A stretch of 64,000 bases of DNA from an uncultured Nitrospirota bacterium (lineage in GTDB: Bacteria; Nitrospirota; Nitrospiria; Nitrospirales; UBA8639): NCBI GenBank assembly GCA_937139405.1, contig CAKZPV010000025.1:62001-126000 (forward strand). The letters run 5' to 3'. The notes beneath the pieces were generated by a model. It worked only from the letters and a program-made list of their open reading frames with translations, made no database searches and had not been told where the DNA came from. Positions within the stretch are counted from its first letter, which is position 1; every line of letters begins with the position of its first letter. A program made the translations under genes and the position numbers. This document shows, in pieces, positions 19,500 to 28,725 of this stretch.

Positions 19500-20321
19500 T
19501 TAATGATGTTTATACATCCCGGCCTGTTTGATATCCGGCCACGAGGTCGTCTGATGACATAAAAAACACTGATCTACTCGAGCCCGTGGTTGCCCAGCCA
19601 CTTTTTGCGAAATCATGGTGAAATGCATCATATAGTGACTGGGCGGTGCCTGGTGGCAGTGGGCGCAATCTCTTGAGTCACCGGGGGGGTGCTGGAATTC
19701 TGGAAGAGACCACGCTTGCGTGGCATGACATGCCGCACAATCCTGGCCAAAGAGGTCAAAATGTCGATCATCGTTTTTATGACACGTGGCACAGTTCAAA
19801 ATAGCTTCTTCTGGTGCCACGTGACGGTTGGTCAGAGGTGAAGCCCGCAGACTGTCCGAATGTTCCAGCCAATTCGTCAAATGCCAGCGCACCCTTCCTG
19901 CTGCACCGAGGGAATCCTCATTACTCGGGAGGCTGAACAAGCCGATCTTGGCGAGAGCCCGATGATCCATATTCGTCGGCTTCCGAACGTGTCCTTGATG
20001 TTCGAGATGACATGGTCGACACTCCTGTACGTTGGCATGAAAGGCCGTCGGCTGACGCTGTAAGAGTGATTCCTCTGTGGCATGGCAAAGAATACACTTC
20101 GTCGAGTCCACACCCATGATGGCGGTATGGCAAGCTGCACAGTTCTGTTCCAAAGAGGCATGGACAATGGATAATTCGCCTGGATTAACCAATCGCTGCC
20201 AAGTGTTCGCAGCCATCGGAGTGCCCATGCGTGCGTAGAATAGACCCACGAACACAAGTGACACGATGATGATTACACCAAAGACTCGCAAGCCCATTGT
20301 TGACCACCATCCACGTTTCAT
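19500..20321 (-). CDS. multihaem c-type cytochrome (7 CXXCH)
   Basis: CAACH, CILCH, CRPCH, CATCH, CAACH, CAHCH, CFLCH; start at ATG overlapping upstream stop (ATGA). Confidence 0.9.
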   Translation of the reverse strand: MKRGWWSTMGLRVFGVIIIVSLVFVGLFYARMGTPMAANTWQRLVNPGELSIVHASLEQNCAACHTAIMGVDSTKCILCHATEESLLQRQPTAFHANVQECRPCHLEHQGHVRKPTNMDHRALAKIGLFSLPSNEDSLGAAGRVRWHLTNWLEHSDSLRASPLTNRHVAPEEAILNCATCHKNDDRHFDLFGQDCAACHATQAWSLPEFQHPPGDSRDCAHCHQAPPSHYMMHFTMISQKVAGQPRARVDQCFLCHQTTSWPDIKQAGMYKHH

Positions 20322-21082
20322 GAGAACCAACGCAACCCAAAGTGAATGGCTGCCCAAATATGGAGGAGGAGAAGCGCATACAGCACGGCCGATAACGTGA
20401 TGTGAATCTTCAGCCACAAGGTAAACATGTGTTTGATGGTGTCGTGCGTTTTGATGGCGTATTCCACGTCAGCAATCGCATCAGAAAGTCGAATCGCACG
20501 GAGACCGATGGACATCGTGTCCGTCTCTTGTTCCGGTACGCTAAAAAATGGCCTTCCCAACAGTCGTGAAAAAAATCCCGTAAAGGGTTGAAGTTGGACC
20601 GCTTTATCCGCGCAGCAGGTTCGCAGTCGTTCCAGCGTTTCGTGATACGAGGAATTCAACCCGTCGAGTATCGAACGTTTTTCTTTAATTTCTTGAGAGA
20701 TCCGACCCATGAGATAGCGACCGGTGAATCCGCTCAAGACGACGATGATGGTCATGCTGGTTAAGGCAATTCCCAATGGACTAACAAACTTATGGCCCGT
20801 ATGGAACAGCACAAGAATAGGGCCCACGACTCCGGCATAGATGTGCCAGGCGAGTAGCGTACGCATCGACACCCAACGAGTCACAATCTGTTTGAGCGAT
20901 TTCACGCGTTTGATGACAAGGTACGCTAGCGGAACAAGCATAAGTGTCGCCCCGCTCACGCCAAGCACCCCACCCCACAAACTCCCGGCAAAACGTGGTG
21001 ACCGGTGGATAAGAAAGCCCAGCCAGAAAAGGGAAAGAAAGAGCACCAGACCGCCAATTATGACCGCTTCACGTTCCTTCAT
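20318..21082 (-). CDS. multi-TM cytochrome b-like membrane protein
   Basis: TM segments with His pairs: LLAWHIYAGVVGPILVLFHTGHKF, LWLKIHITLSAVLYALLLLHIWAAIHFG. Confidence 0.75.
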   Translation of the reverse strand: MKEREAVIIGGLVLFLSLFWLGFLIHRSPRFAGSLWGGVLGVSGATLMLVPLAYLVIKRVKSLKQIVTRWVSMRTLLAWHIYAGVVGPILVLFHTGHKFVSPLGIALTSMTIIVVLSGFTGRYLMGRISQEIKEKRSILDGLNSSYHETLERLRTCCADKAVQLQPFTGFFSRLLGRPFFSVPEQETDTMSIGLRAIRLSDAIADVEYAIKTHDTIKHMFTLWLKIHITLSAVLYALLLLHIWAAIHFGLRWFS

Positions 21083-21097
21083 TAGTTCGCAACTTCT

Positions 21098-23161
21098 TTA
21101 GGCATCGACCGCCAGGTTGCTGGTGGATTTGGCTTGACATGCGAGGATCATCCCGGCGACTTTATCGTCCGGATCCAGGCCATCCTCGACCTCCATGATC
21201 ACCGATCCTGATAGGAGTTTCACTTTGCATACCCCGCACGAGCCAGTCCGGCAGGAATAGTCGATATCGACGGCAACACGTTCCGACGCTTCCAGTACCG
21301 TCTCATCCGGCAGGAGTTCCGTCGACTTATCCGCTCTTTGAAAAGTGACCCTCCCGGTTTTCGCGGCTGGCGTCGCTGGTCGCGCTCGCTCGCGTTCCGC
21401 GACCCTGGCCTGCGGTTTCTGCTGCGAGCCAAAGTTTTCGGTGTGAATCATCTCCCCAGACGCGCCCAACTCAGCCAGCATCTGCTTCACAGCATCCATC
21501 ATAGGCGGCGCCCCGCAAAGATGAATCCATTGTGCGGATAGGTCGGGTACCCACTGCGCGAGTAAATCCTTGCTAATCCGTCCGCGATGGCACCCGTCCA
21601 CTTCCTTGTCTAGACGGCTCATGGCAACAAAGACGTGTAAGTTTGGATGACGTTCTTGAAGCTTCTTCAATTCGGATGCAAAAATGAAGTGCTCGGGATC
21701 ACGACAAGCCGCGATGAAGTAGATGTCGCCGTCCCAACCCATGTCGGTCAAGGCACAGGTGATACTCATCATCGGCGTGATACCAACGCCCCCGGAGATG
21801 AGTACGACACTGTCCGCTTCCTTCCCCGTAAACACAAACTTCCCACTGGGTGCCTGAACTTCGAGGGTGTCGCCTTCCTTCACGACGTCGTGCAGATAGC
21901 GCGAACCAGCACCGTGCTCTTCACGCTTGACTGTGATCTCGCAGTAGTATCCTTGGGTAGGGGAAGAGGAGATGGTATAGCTCCGCCGAATCGACCTATC
22001 GCCGGTCGGCAAGGTGAGCGTGAGGAATTGACCCGGCAGATAACTGAAGGGAATGCCACCACCATGACAGGCCACGAGCCGGAAGGTCTTAACGTCCACG
22101 GTTTCCTGGTAGATTTGGGCGACCCGAAGCCTGCATAATTTCTTCTTAGCGACGGGCAAGAGTCCCGTCGAGATGTCGGGCCGATCTGTTGGCTTTTCTT
22201 CGGTAGCGCACACATCGTTCGACACATCGCAGCACTCGGCAGGAGCTGTGGCCTGATTCTTCGCCTCTTGTGACGCGGGCGGGTGGGCGGATGTAGCTCG
22301 GGAATTGGCAGGAGTATCTCCTGCTTCCGATGATTTCATTTCTGTAGCCGTAGCTTCGGGTTTCCCCGGAGCGGCGACTGGTGCAAGATTCGCCGGGCCG
22401 GAATCCCCAGCAAGCCGTTTTAGGAGTGCGGCCGCGCGACGCATTTTGAAAAAATAGAGAAAGAGGATGCCCACCGCGAACGCGATCAGGAGCACCATCA
22501 TATAGAAATGAAACCATGACAGTCCTAGAATCCCATGAGCCTGCAGGCGCTCCTGAGGGGGAAGCAGGTTCATTTCCTGCTTGAACCAATGGAGAGCCAC
22601 ATTGCGCGGTGGCGTGCCTTCTTCTAGAGCTCGATGGGCCGCCAGACCGCTTTCGAATTGAGACAACCCTTCGTGCAGCTTCCTGGTGGCCTCTTGCATG
22701 GCTATAAAATCGTTGGTTGGAGCTGACTGGGATAATGATTTCAGCCCTTCCGCCATCAAGCCAGTCCCTTGCTTCATGCGTTCATGTGCCTGTTGTTGCA
22801 CCTCAGCACGTTGTTCAATAGGCAAATCAGGAAGGCTCATGAGGCTGGGATATAAGGCCTTGGGTTTGGGAGCACCCATCTTTTCCATCATCTTGTCCAT
22901 GCCCCCGCCCATCATGCCACCACCACCTGGGCCACCCATCATGCCGCCCGGACCACTGCCTCGATTATCAGAGCTGGCCTCTTGTCTTTCGCCGCCTGCG
23001 GCTTGGCTTGAGCTGTTGGCTTGATCCGGATGATGGCTCGCATGGTCCTCAGGGGAAGTTTGGGCATAACCAGGCCCCACCAGCATTAATAACCACGCAG
23101 CAATCACGGCTACAGCGAAATAACGCCGGGAATACGTTCTCGTAAGAGAGACCTCTGTCAT
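21098..23161 (-). CDS. membrane-anchored FNR-like oxidoreductase with plant-type [2Fe-2S] domain and Met/Gly-rich N-terminal segment
   Basis: GPGGMMGGPGGGGMMGGGMDKMMEKMG; TM GLSWFHFYMMVLLIAFAVGILFLYFF; FAD motif RRSYTISSSP; VLISGGVGITPMMS; YSCRTGSCGVCKVKLLSG. Confidence 0.88.
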   Translation of the reverse strand: MTEVSLTRTYSRRYFAVAVIAAWLLMLVGPGYAQTSPEDHASHHPDQANSSSQAAGGERQEASSDNRGSGPGGMMGGPGGGGMMGGGMDKMMEKMGAPKPKALYPSLMSLPDLPIEQRAEVQQQAHERMKQGTGLMAEGLKSLSQSAPTNDFIAMQEATRKLHEGLSQFESGLAAHRALEEGTPPRNVALHWFKQEMNLLPPQERLQAHGILGLSWFHFYMMVLLIAFAVGILFLYFFKMRRAAALLKRLAGDSGPANLAPVAAPGKPEATATEMKSSEAGDTPANSRATSAHPPASQEAKNQATAPAECCDVSNDVCATEEKPTDRPDISTGLLPVAKKKLCRLRVAQIYQETVDVKTFRLVACHGGGIPFSYLPGQFLTLTLPTGDRSIRRSYTISSSPTQGYYCEITVKREEHGAGSRYLHDVVKEGDTLEVQAPSGKFVFTGKEADSVVLISGGVGITPMMSITCALTDMGWDGDIYFIAACRDPEHFIFASELKKLQERHPNLHVFVAMSRLDKEVDGCHRGRISKDLLAQWVPDLSAQWIHLCGAPPMMDAVKQMLAELGASGEMIHTENFGSQQKPQARVAERERARPATPAAKTGRVTFQRADKSTELLPDETVLEASERVAVDIDYSCRTGSCGVCKVKLLSGSVIMEVEDGLDPDDKVAGMILACQAKSTSNLAVDA

Positions 23162-23361
23162 CACGACGCAATCTTGATCATATGGTTCATGGTGCCAAAG
23201 TCGGTAGGTCCAAGATGACGAAACTCTACCGACTTCGTTATAGCTCTTGACATAACAGTACTCCTTTCGCAATTTGAGGAAGTAGCCTTTTGAGAAGGAA
23301 GACCCTTTTCGCATTCGATCCCTTTCCCTCTCTCGCCCATAGTGCTCACCATCGCCGTTGG

Positions 23362-23697
23362 CTAGCGCATTTTATGAGGACCTTCCATGTGTCCCATACC
23401 CTTTGACCGCATGCCACGAGGACTTAATTGTCCGATACCCTTTTCAATCGGACACTGGCCTGTCTTGGCAACGACCGGACAATCTTTGGCTACCTTGCGT
23501 TGACACTCCTCGAGTGAAAGAGCCTTATCCGTCCTCAAACAAACCGCCATTTTCTGGTACATATCCGCCATATCTTCCCGCAACTCAGACGACAGGGCGG
23601 TTGTGGACGGTAACTTGTCTTCCCCGAAACTCAACGAAGAAAGACTCACCAAGAAACATACAAGGGCACCTGAAACAAGTTGTCTTTTAGTCAGCAT
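23362..23697 (-). CDS. small secreted Cys-containing protein
   Basis: Signal peptide MLTKRQLVSGALVCFLVSLSSLSFG; KMAVCLRTDKALSLEECQRKVAKDCPVV; C-term Met/His-rich GMRSKGMGHMEGPHKMR. Confidence 0.6.
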   Translation of the reverse strand: MLTKRQLVSGALVCFLVSLSSLSFGEDKLPSTTALSSELREDMADMYQKMAVCLRTDKALSLEECQRKVAKDCPVVAKTGQCPIEKGIGQLSPRGMRSKGMGHMEGPHKMR

Positions 23698-24053
23698 AGC
23701 ACCTACTCCTTTCATGGTTTAGTTGTTACTATCGATTAAAATTCTACGTCCACGACAAGGCTCGATGTTGAGCGTGCGTGAGAACGTTAGCGGCCTCCTC
23801 CTCCGTTCGGATAAAATTCATACGCCAGCAGGCTTATAGGTTCACGATCTCCACTGTTCAGGTTTGCATTTGAGCAGCATGAGGTTGTGCAGCACCCGAC
23901 CATCAGGAAGGCACTCGCTCAGCCTGCGCGATACGGTGCTACCGTCATTACCTTCCCAATGTTCTAGGAAGAATGACTCGCCGAAAATCGACTAGCAATC
24001 CAAGTGCTTCCATCCACTCAAAAGGGCTATGCCAAATTTGTAGAGTTTCCAAA

Positions 24054-24869
24054 TTACTCCTGTTCAGACCCCTGATTCTTAGATTGTGGCGGTCCCGTAC
24101 CAAGTAAAACCTGTCTTTGCTGCCCGGTAAGAACTTGAGCGGCCTCACCTACTGCACGAAAAAAATTCAGTCTTTGATCTCCCTTCAACTTTTCGATTTG
24201 CCGAATTTTTGGTTCGATTTGCTGGATTAGGGGTTGATCCGAACTGGTCAGTTGCCACAGCTCTTGCTCCGCTTGCTCAACCTGCCGATCAAAGGTTGCT
24301 TGCGCGAGTAAGGCTTGTTCTTTAATTTGATTAATGGCCATTTCCTGTTGAGGGGCCAGGGTGATATGGTCTTGGTGATCAAGAAAAAAATCAGTCCCGC
24401 CTATATGATAGAGATGAGAAGCACCAGGAAAGCCAGGAAGCGCTGACCGGGACAGGGCTCGCCTCTGCATTCTGCCTTTTCCCATCTTCCCCATCATGCC
24501 TCCGTCACCTTTTTTCATACCCCGCGGTTTTTTCCCAGATTTCATACCCGAGTCGGATGGACCACAGCCTCCTACTCCACACCCCATCGGACTCATGCCC
24601 ATCTGAGTTTTCACCATAGGCACAGACCCTCGGTGCTCTTGTTCGAGGGCGGCTTCCAGACGGGCAATCTCCCCACGCAGTTCCACCAACTGCTGACTGG
24701 TGGTCAGGGTGGTATCGGTAGCCCGATGGCCTTGGGGTGGTTGAGAGCCAAATGGCGTATTTTGACTATATCCCGGTGACAGAGGGGCAAGCCCGAGAAT
24801 TATGAAAGCAATGACCAATGAGGATCGGAAACTCCTTTTGCCCACAATATGATTATTCAAAGATCGCAT
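24054..24869 (-). CDS. CpxP/Spy-like periplasmic protein with Met/Gly/Lys-rich region
   Basis: Signal peptide, MGCGVGGCGPSDSGMKSGKKPRGMKKGDGGMMGKMGKGRMQRR, helical LAPQQEMAINQIKEQALLAQATFDRQVEQAEQELWQL. Confidence 0.7.
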   Translation of the reverse strand: MRSLNNHIVGKRSFRSSLVIAFIILGLAPLSPGYSQNTPFGSQPPQGHRATDTTLTTSQQLVELRGEIARLEAALEQEHRGSVPMVKTQMGMSPMGCGVGGCGPSDSGMKSGKKPRGMKKGDGGMMGKMGKGRMQRRALSRSALPGFPGASHLYHIGGTDFFLDHQDHITLAPQQEMAINQIKEQALLAQATFDRQVEQAEQELWQLTSSDQPLIQQIEPKIRQIEKLKGDQRLNFFRAVGEAAQVLTGQQRQVLLGTGPPQSKNQGSEQE

Positions 24870-24893
24870 GGTTATTTCCTCCTGTTTATTTAA

Positions 24894-25268
24894 TTAAAAA
24901 GAAAACAGTTTAAAATCCTCTGGCACTTGAGTGTTCCTGGAGCTACTTAAGGGATGCTGGGCATGAACTTTGGCCAAGGCTTCCGCATCTTCGGCAGCCT
25001 TCGCGTAACGCTCAACCAAGTTTTCACAATGTCGAGTTAATTCAGATAAATAGGGTGATCTGATCTGATGCTTTCGATATTCAGCCGCCATCTCACGCAT
25101 TACTTCTGCTTTTGCTCGCAATGTTGCTGACTCCGTCAGATACCATACTTTCAAACCGGAGTGATCACGGCGTTCCACCAATTCTTTCGGTTGACTCGAA
25201 GCGCACCCGACAAGAAGCGAGAGAGCGACGAAGAACATTACTGGAAACCATCTCAAATCTTGTTTCAT
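24894..25268 (-). CDS. small lipoprotein, paralogue of 2486..2821
   Basis: MKQDLRWFPVMFFVALSLLVGCASSQ...RDHSGLKVWYLTESATLRAKAEVMREMAAEYR...HCENLVERYAKAAEDAEALAKVHAQ. Confidence 0.75.
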   Translation of the reverse strand: MKQDLRWFPVMFFVALSLLVGCASSQPKELVERRDHSGLKVWYLTESATLRAKAEVMREMAAEYRKHQIRSPYLSELTRHCENLVERYAKAAEDAEALAKVHAQHPLSSSRNTQVPEDFKLFSF

Positions 25269-25338
25269 TGTGGACCTGCTTTGTCGTTTGACTGAACGCG
25301 TTGTGATGGACACCTCCGTCCTCTCCCCAGAGATAAAA

Positions 25339-25692
25339 CTACGTACCCTTTAATTCTTCAATGAGCCAGTTCTGAAATTCTTCATGAGTTTTCAGTCTTT
25401 TGAATACGACTTTGGCGGTTTCAGGGTGATGCTCGAAATGTGCCGCAAGGATTTTAGAGAGCTGTTGGTTCCCACTCGGACTCAAGCTGACTTTTTCTAA
25501 AATCTGATGGACAAATTCTTCATCGGCGGCCCCTCGTTCAATGAGCTCTGCCCGAAGAGAGGCATCCACCAACGCACGGTCAAGCAAGGAGACCTTTGTG
25601 GATGGTGCCGAGTCGCCGCAGGCCGTCAGCACGACGGTGAGGACAGCACTCATTCCCGTCAACCTCATATACTTCAGCAGTCGACTGCTCAT
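25339..25692 (-). CDS. small lipoprotein of unknown function
   Basis: MSSRLLKYMRLTGMSAVLTVVLTACGDSAPSTKVSLLDRALVDASLRAELIERGAADEEFVHQIL. Confidence 0.65.
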   Translation of the reverse strand: MSSRLLKYMRLTGMSAVLTVVLTACGDSAPSTKVSLLDRALVDASLRAELIERGAADEEFVHQILEKVSLSPSGNQQLSKILAAHFEHHPETAKVVFKRLKTHEEFQNWLIEELKGT

Positions 25693-25760
25693 ACGCCCCC
25701 CTTTCCTTCCTGGCTTGACGTGCGCAAAGATTTTCGGTTTTTAGCAGATTCAATCATTTC

Positions 25761-25790
25761 TAAGACGGTATTGCCTTCGTCGCATTACAG
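25761..25790 (-). promoter_or_regulatory. predicted ECF-type promoter, copy B
   Basis: Minus strand CTGTAATGC-GACGAAGGCAATAC-CGTCTTA, upstream of 25692 gene. Confidence 0.65.
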
Positions 25791-25841
25791 TCTCCGTAGC
25801 AGCCATAGATAAAAACACTCGATAGAACCTTTTTTTCGCAT

Positions 25842-26750
25842 TTAGAACCATAGCCGGACTCCCACCACGAATCGAATCTGACTCGTGTCTCCGTCCTCCT
25901 GCCGTACGAGTGTTGCGGTCTCGCCAAAACTTCTGTCCAGGGACACTCCCACGTAGGGGGCAAACTCCCGTCGAATTTCATAGCGCAGGCGCGCGCCCCC
26001 TTCGACGTTATTGAGCCCAGAGCCGGTCGTGAATTTTTTGACGCGTTGTATGGCCGCATTGGTTTCAAAGCGAAGCTGGAGGATCAGTCGTTGACTCAAG
26101 AACAGGTCCTTGGTCCCTGTTAAGCGCGCGGATACGTGGCCGCGATGACTCACGAAAAGGGCGGACTCGACTTCGTAGTTATAGGGAACCAGTCCTTGTA
26201 GTCCAATCACCGCCAGCCCCCGTGTCACATTACGATCCTCAAACGACTGCGTTTCGAGGCGACCGCCGACTTGAAAGTCGTAATATTGTTGAAAGAAACG
26301 TCCGTAGAGTAGTTGAGAATCCACGTCGTAATCCGCTTTAAAGGCGCTGTTCTTCTGCCCTTCGGTTTTAAACCAGAGGCGGTCGTAGTCCCCGCCATAC
26401 CAGCCTTCGATGTCCCACCGGTAGTCGTTCGCACTTGCTGACCCGCCTGTTTTCGGACGGTATTCAAGAACGTCGGCGAGAAAAAAGAAGTGGTTCTGCT
26501 GATCCTCGACCGGACTGGGCCAGTCAGGCTGGGAAGCGACGTTTGACACAGTGTCCCCGTGTTCTGTGGATGTACGCGCTTGAGTTCCCGGCTGCATCTC
26601 TGCATACATCATGGGCATCGGGTGAGTGGGTGCAACCAAGGAGGGCGATGGGCCGGGGATCAACTGGGCGGACGCAACCAAAACGTCGAGTCCCATGCTC
26701 AGAGAACTTAGCACGGCCAGTAAAAGAACAGCTCGATGAGGCGCGCTCAT
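25842..26750 (-). CDS. copB: copper resistance protein B (outer membrane)
   Basis: DVLEYRPKTG...WDIEGWYGGDYDRLWFKTEGQ...LYGRFFQQYYDFQVGGRLETQSF...RLRYEIRREFAPYVGVSLDRSFGET...VGVRLWF. Confidence 0.93.
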   Translation of the reverse strand: MSAPHRAVLLLAVLSSLSMGLDVLVASAQLIPGPSPSLVAPTHPMPMMYAEMQPGTQARTSTEHGDTVSNVASQPDWPSPVEDQQNHFFFLADVLEYRPKTGGSASANDYRWDIEGWYGGDYDRLWFKTEGQKNSAFKADYDVDSQLLYGRFFQQYYDFQVGGRLETQSFEDRNVTRGLAVIGLQGLVPYNYEVESALFVSHRGHVSARLTGTKDLFLSQRLILQLRFETNAAIQRVKKFTTGSGLNNVEGGARLRYEIRREFAPYVGVSLDRSFGETATLVRQEDGDTSQIRFVVGVRLWF

Positions 26751-28603
26751 GATCGCATCTCCGTCTCCTTGTCAGTCACCTCGACGATCCGAAACATCCC
26801 CGCTTCCATATGAAGGAGCAAATGGCAGTGAAACGCCCACCGTCCTGGCGCGTCAGCAGTGATCGCCACGGAGACCCGTTCAGCCGGTTTGACGACCACC
26901 GTGTGTTTACGCGGCAGGTAGGCACCCGTGCCGTTCTCAAGGTGCATCCACATGCCGTGCAGGTGTAAGGGATGTTCCATCATCGTGTCGTTCACGAAGG
27001 TCCAGCGCAAACGCTCGCCGTACCGAAACTGAATGGGGTCTTTGGCCTCTGAAAACTTCTTCCCGTCGAACGACCACATATAGCGCTCCATATGGCCAGT
27101 GAGGTGGAGTTCAATCTCACGCTCCGGCTCTCGTTGATCGGGATAGGGAGCAAGGCTTTTCAAATCGGTATAGACCAACACGCGTCGGTCGCTATCTTCC
27201 AGTCCTCTCCCGGGTTCCCCACTACGATTCTGCGAATACTCCGTCACACTTTGATTGCCGGTCCCGTGATCATCGGGACCATGCCGGACAGGCTCCGCGC
27301 CGGGAATCATCGAGTGATATGGATCATCTATCGGCATGTCTGACATCTTGTTCATGTCCTGTATCCCGGGCATTGTCATTCTCTGGTGGGTCGAGTGGGT
27401 TTCGTCATCGCGAGCCGGCTCGTCCATACCTCCCATGTTCATGTCGGCCATGTTCTTCCCTTCCATGCTCATGCCCATATCAGCCATGGTGCGGAACGGC
27501 CTCGGACGACGTTTGGGAAGCGGAGCACTCATGCCTGCGCGCGGAGCCAACGTGCCGCGTGCGTATCCGCTTCGATCCATCGTCTCAGCAAAGATGGTGT
27601 AGGCGCGATCCTGGGTAGGATTGACGATCACGTCGTAGGTTTCCGCCGGTCCAATGCGAAATTCGTCCACCACGACGGGCTGCACGTTTTGACCATCTGC
27701 CTGTATGACGGTCATGGTCAGATCAGGCAAGCGCACATCGAAGAAGCTCATCGCCCCCGCATTGATGATACGCAACCGGACTCGGTCACCCGGATGAAAG
27801 TGCCCCGTCCAATTGCTCTCAGGTGACAAGCCGTTCATTAAATAGGTATAGGCGTAGCCGGTAACGTCCGCGAAGTCCGTTGGGTCCATCCGCATGCCGT
27901 CCCACATAAAATAACTCTGTAATGTAGGCCACAAACCCTTTCGGCCTAGATCGGTAAAGAACTCGTGAGCGTCACGCTTCTGAAAGTTATAGTAGCTGGG
28001 TAATTTTTTGAGATTAGCGAAGACCGCCTCTGGCGAGTCGAAGGTCCAATCCGAGAGCACGATCACGTAGTCACGGGTATACGGATATGGCTCCGGTTCT
28101 ATCGGATCAATAATGATTGGTCCGTAGACTCCCAATTGCTCTTGTGCTCCGGAATGGCTGTGGTACCAGTAGGTGCCGCTTTGTCGAATCGGGTAGCGGT
28201 AGGTAAAAGTTGAGGCGGGCTTGATGCCAGCGAAGCTGACGCCGGGCACGCCATCCATGTCTGGCGGAAGAATCAATCCATGCCAATGAATCGAGGTATC
28301 TTCTTTCAAACGGTTAATAACGTTGAAGGTGACGGTTTGGCCTTCCTGCAGGCGGATCAAGGGGCCAGGTACGGTGCCATTGATAGTCTTGGCCATTCCA
28401 AGTTGTTCTCCAATTCGAAACGGAGTCTGGTCGATCATTAACTCAATGGCCGTTCCGTCCAACTGTGCGAGAGATGGCGCTCCCGTCATCGCCCTTGCCC
28501 AAACATAGGGTGGAATAAGGTGTGCCATGGCCGCCGTCAGCCCGAGCGTACCCACGCGTTGCAGCAACGCACGGCGGGTTAGTCTGGTGTTGCGACTGTC
28601 CAT
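26747..28603 (-). CDS. copA: CopA-type multicopper oxidase
   Basis: Twin-arginine signal; Cu ligand motifs SIHWHGLILPPDMDGVPGVSF, GTYWYHSHSGAQEQLGVYGP, EHPLHLHGMWMHLENG, WAFHCHLLLHMEAGMFRIVEV; Met-rich insert. Confidence 0.96.
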   Translation of the reverse strand: MDSRNTRLTRRALLQRVGTLGLTAAMAHLIPPYVWARAMTGAPSLAQLDGTAIELMIDQTPFRIGEQLGMAKTINGTVPGPLIRLQEGQTVTFNVINRLKEDTSIHWHGLILPPDMDGVPGVSFAGIKPASTFTYRYPIRQSGTYWYHSHSGAQEQLGVYGPIIIDPIEPEPYPYTRDYVIVLSDWTFDSPEAVFANLKKLPSYYNFQKRDAHEFFTDLGRKGLWPTLQSYFMWDGMRMDPTDFADVTGYAYTYLMNGLSPESNWTGHFHPGDRVRLRIINAGAMSFFDVRLPDLTMTVIQADGQNVQPVVVDEFRIGPAETYDVIVNPTQDRAYTIFAETMDRSGYARGTLAPRAGMSAPLPKRRPRPFRTMADMGMSMEGKNMADMNMGGMDEPARDDETHSTHQRMTMPGIQDMNKMSDMPIDDPYHSMIPGAEPVRHGPDDHGTGNQSVTEYSQNRSGEPGRGLEDSDRRVLVYTDLKSLAPYPDQREPEREIELHLTGHMERYMWSFDGKKFSEAKDPIQFRYGERLRWTFVNDTMMEHPLHLHGMWMHLENGTGAYLPRKHTVVVKPAERVSVAITADAPGRWAFHCHLLLHMEAGMFRIVEVTDKETEMRS

Positions 28604-28725
28604 ATTTATCCTCCAAATTTTTATGTCGCGGGATGTCGACGCCTGTCTTCCAATAGATTTCTTACACTCTCTTTTCTTTTAATCCTTTCGAATAAACAAA
28701 TATTTGCCTCACGCTTGCTAGGCGA

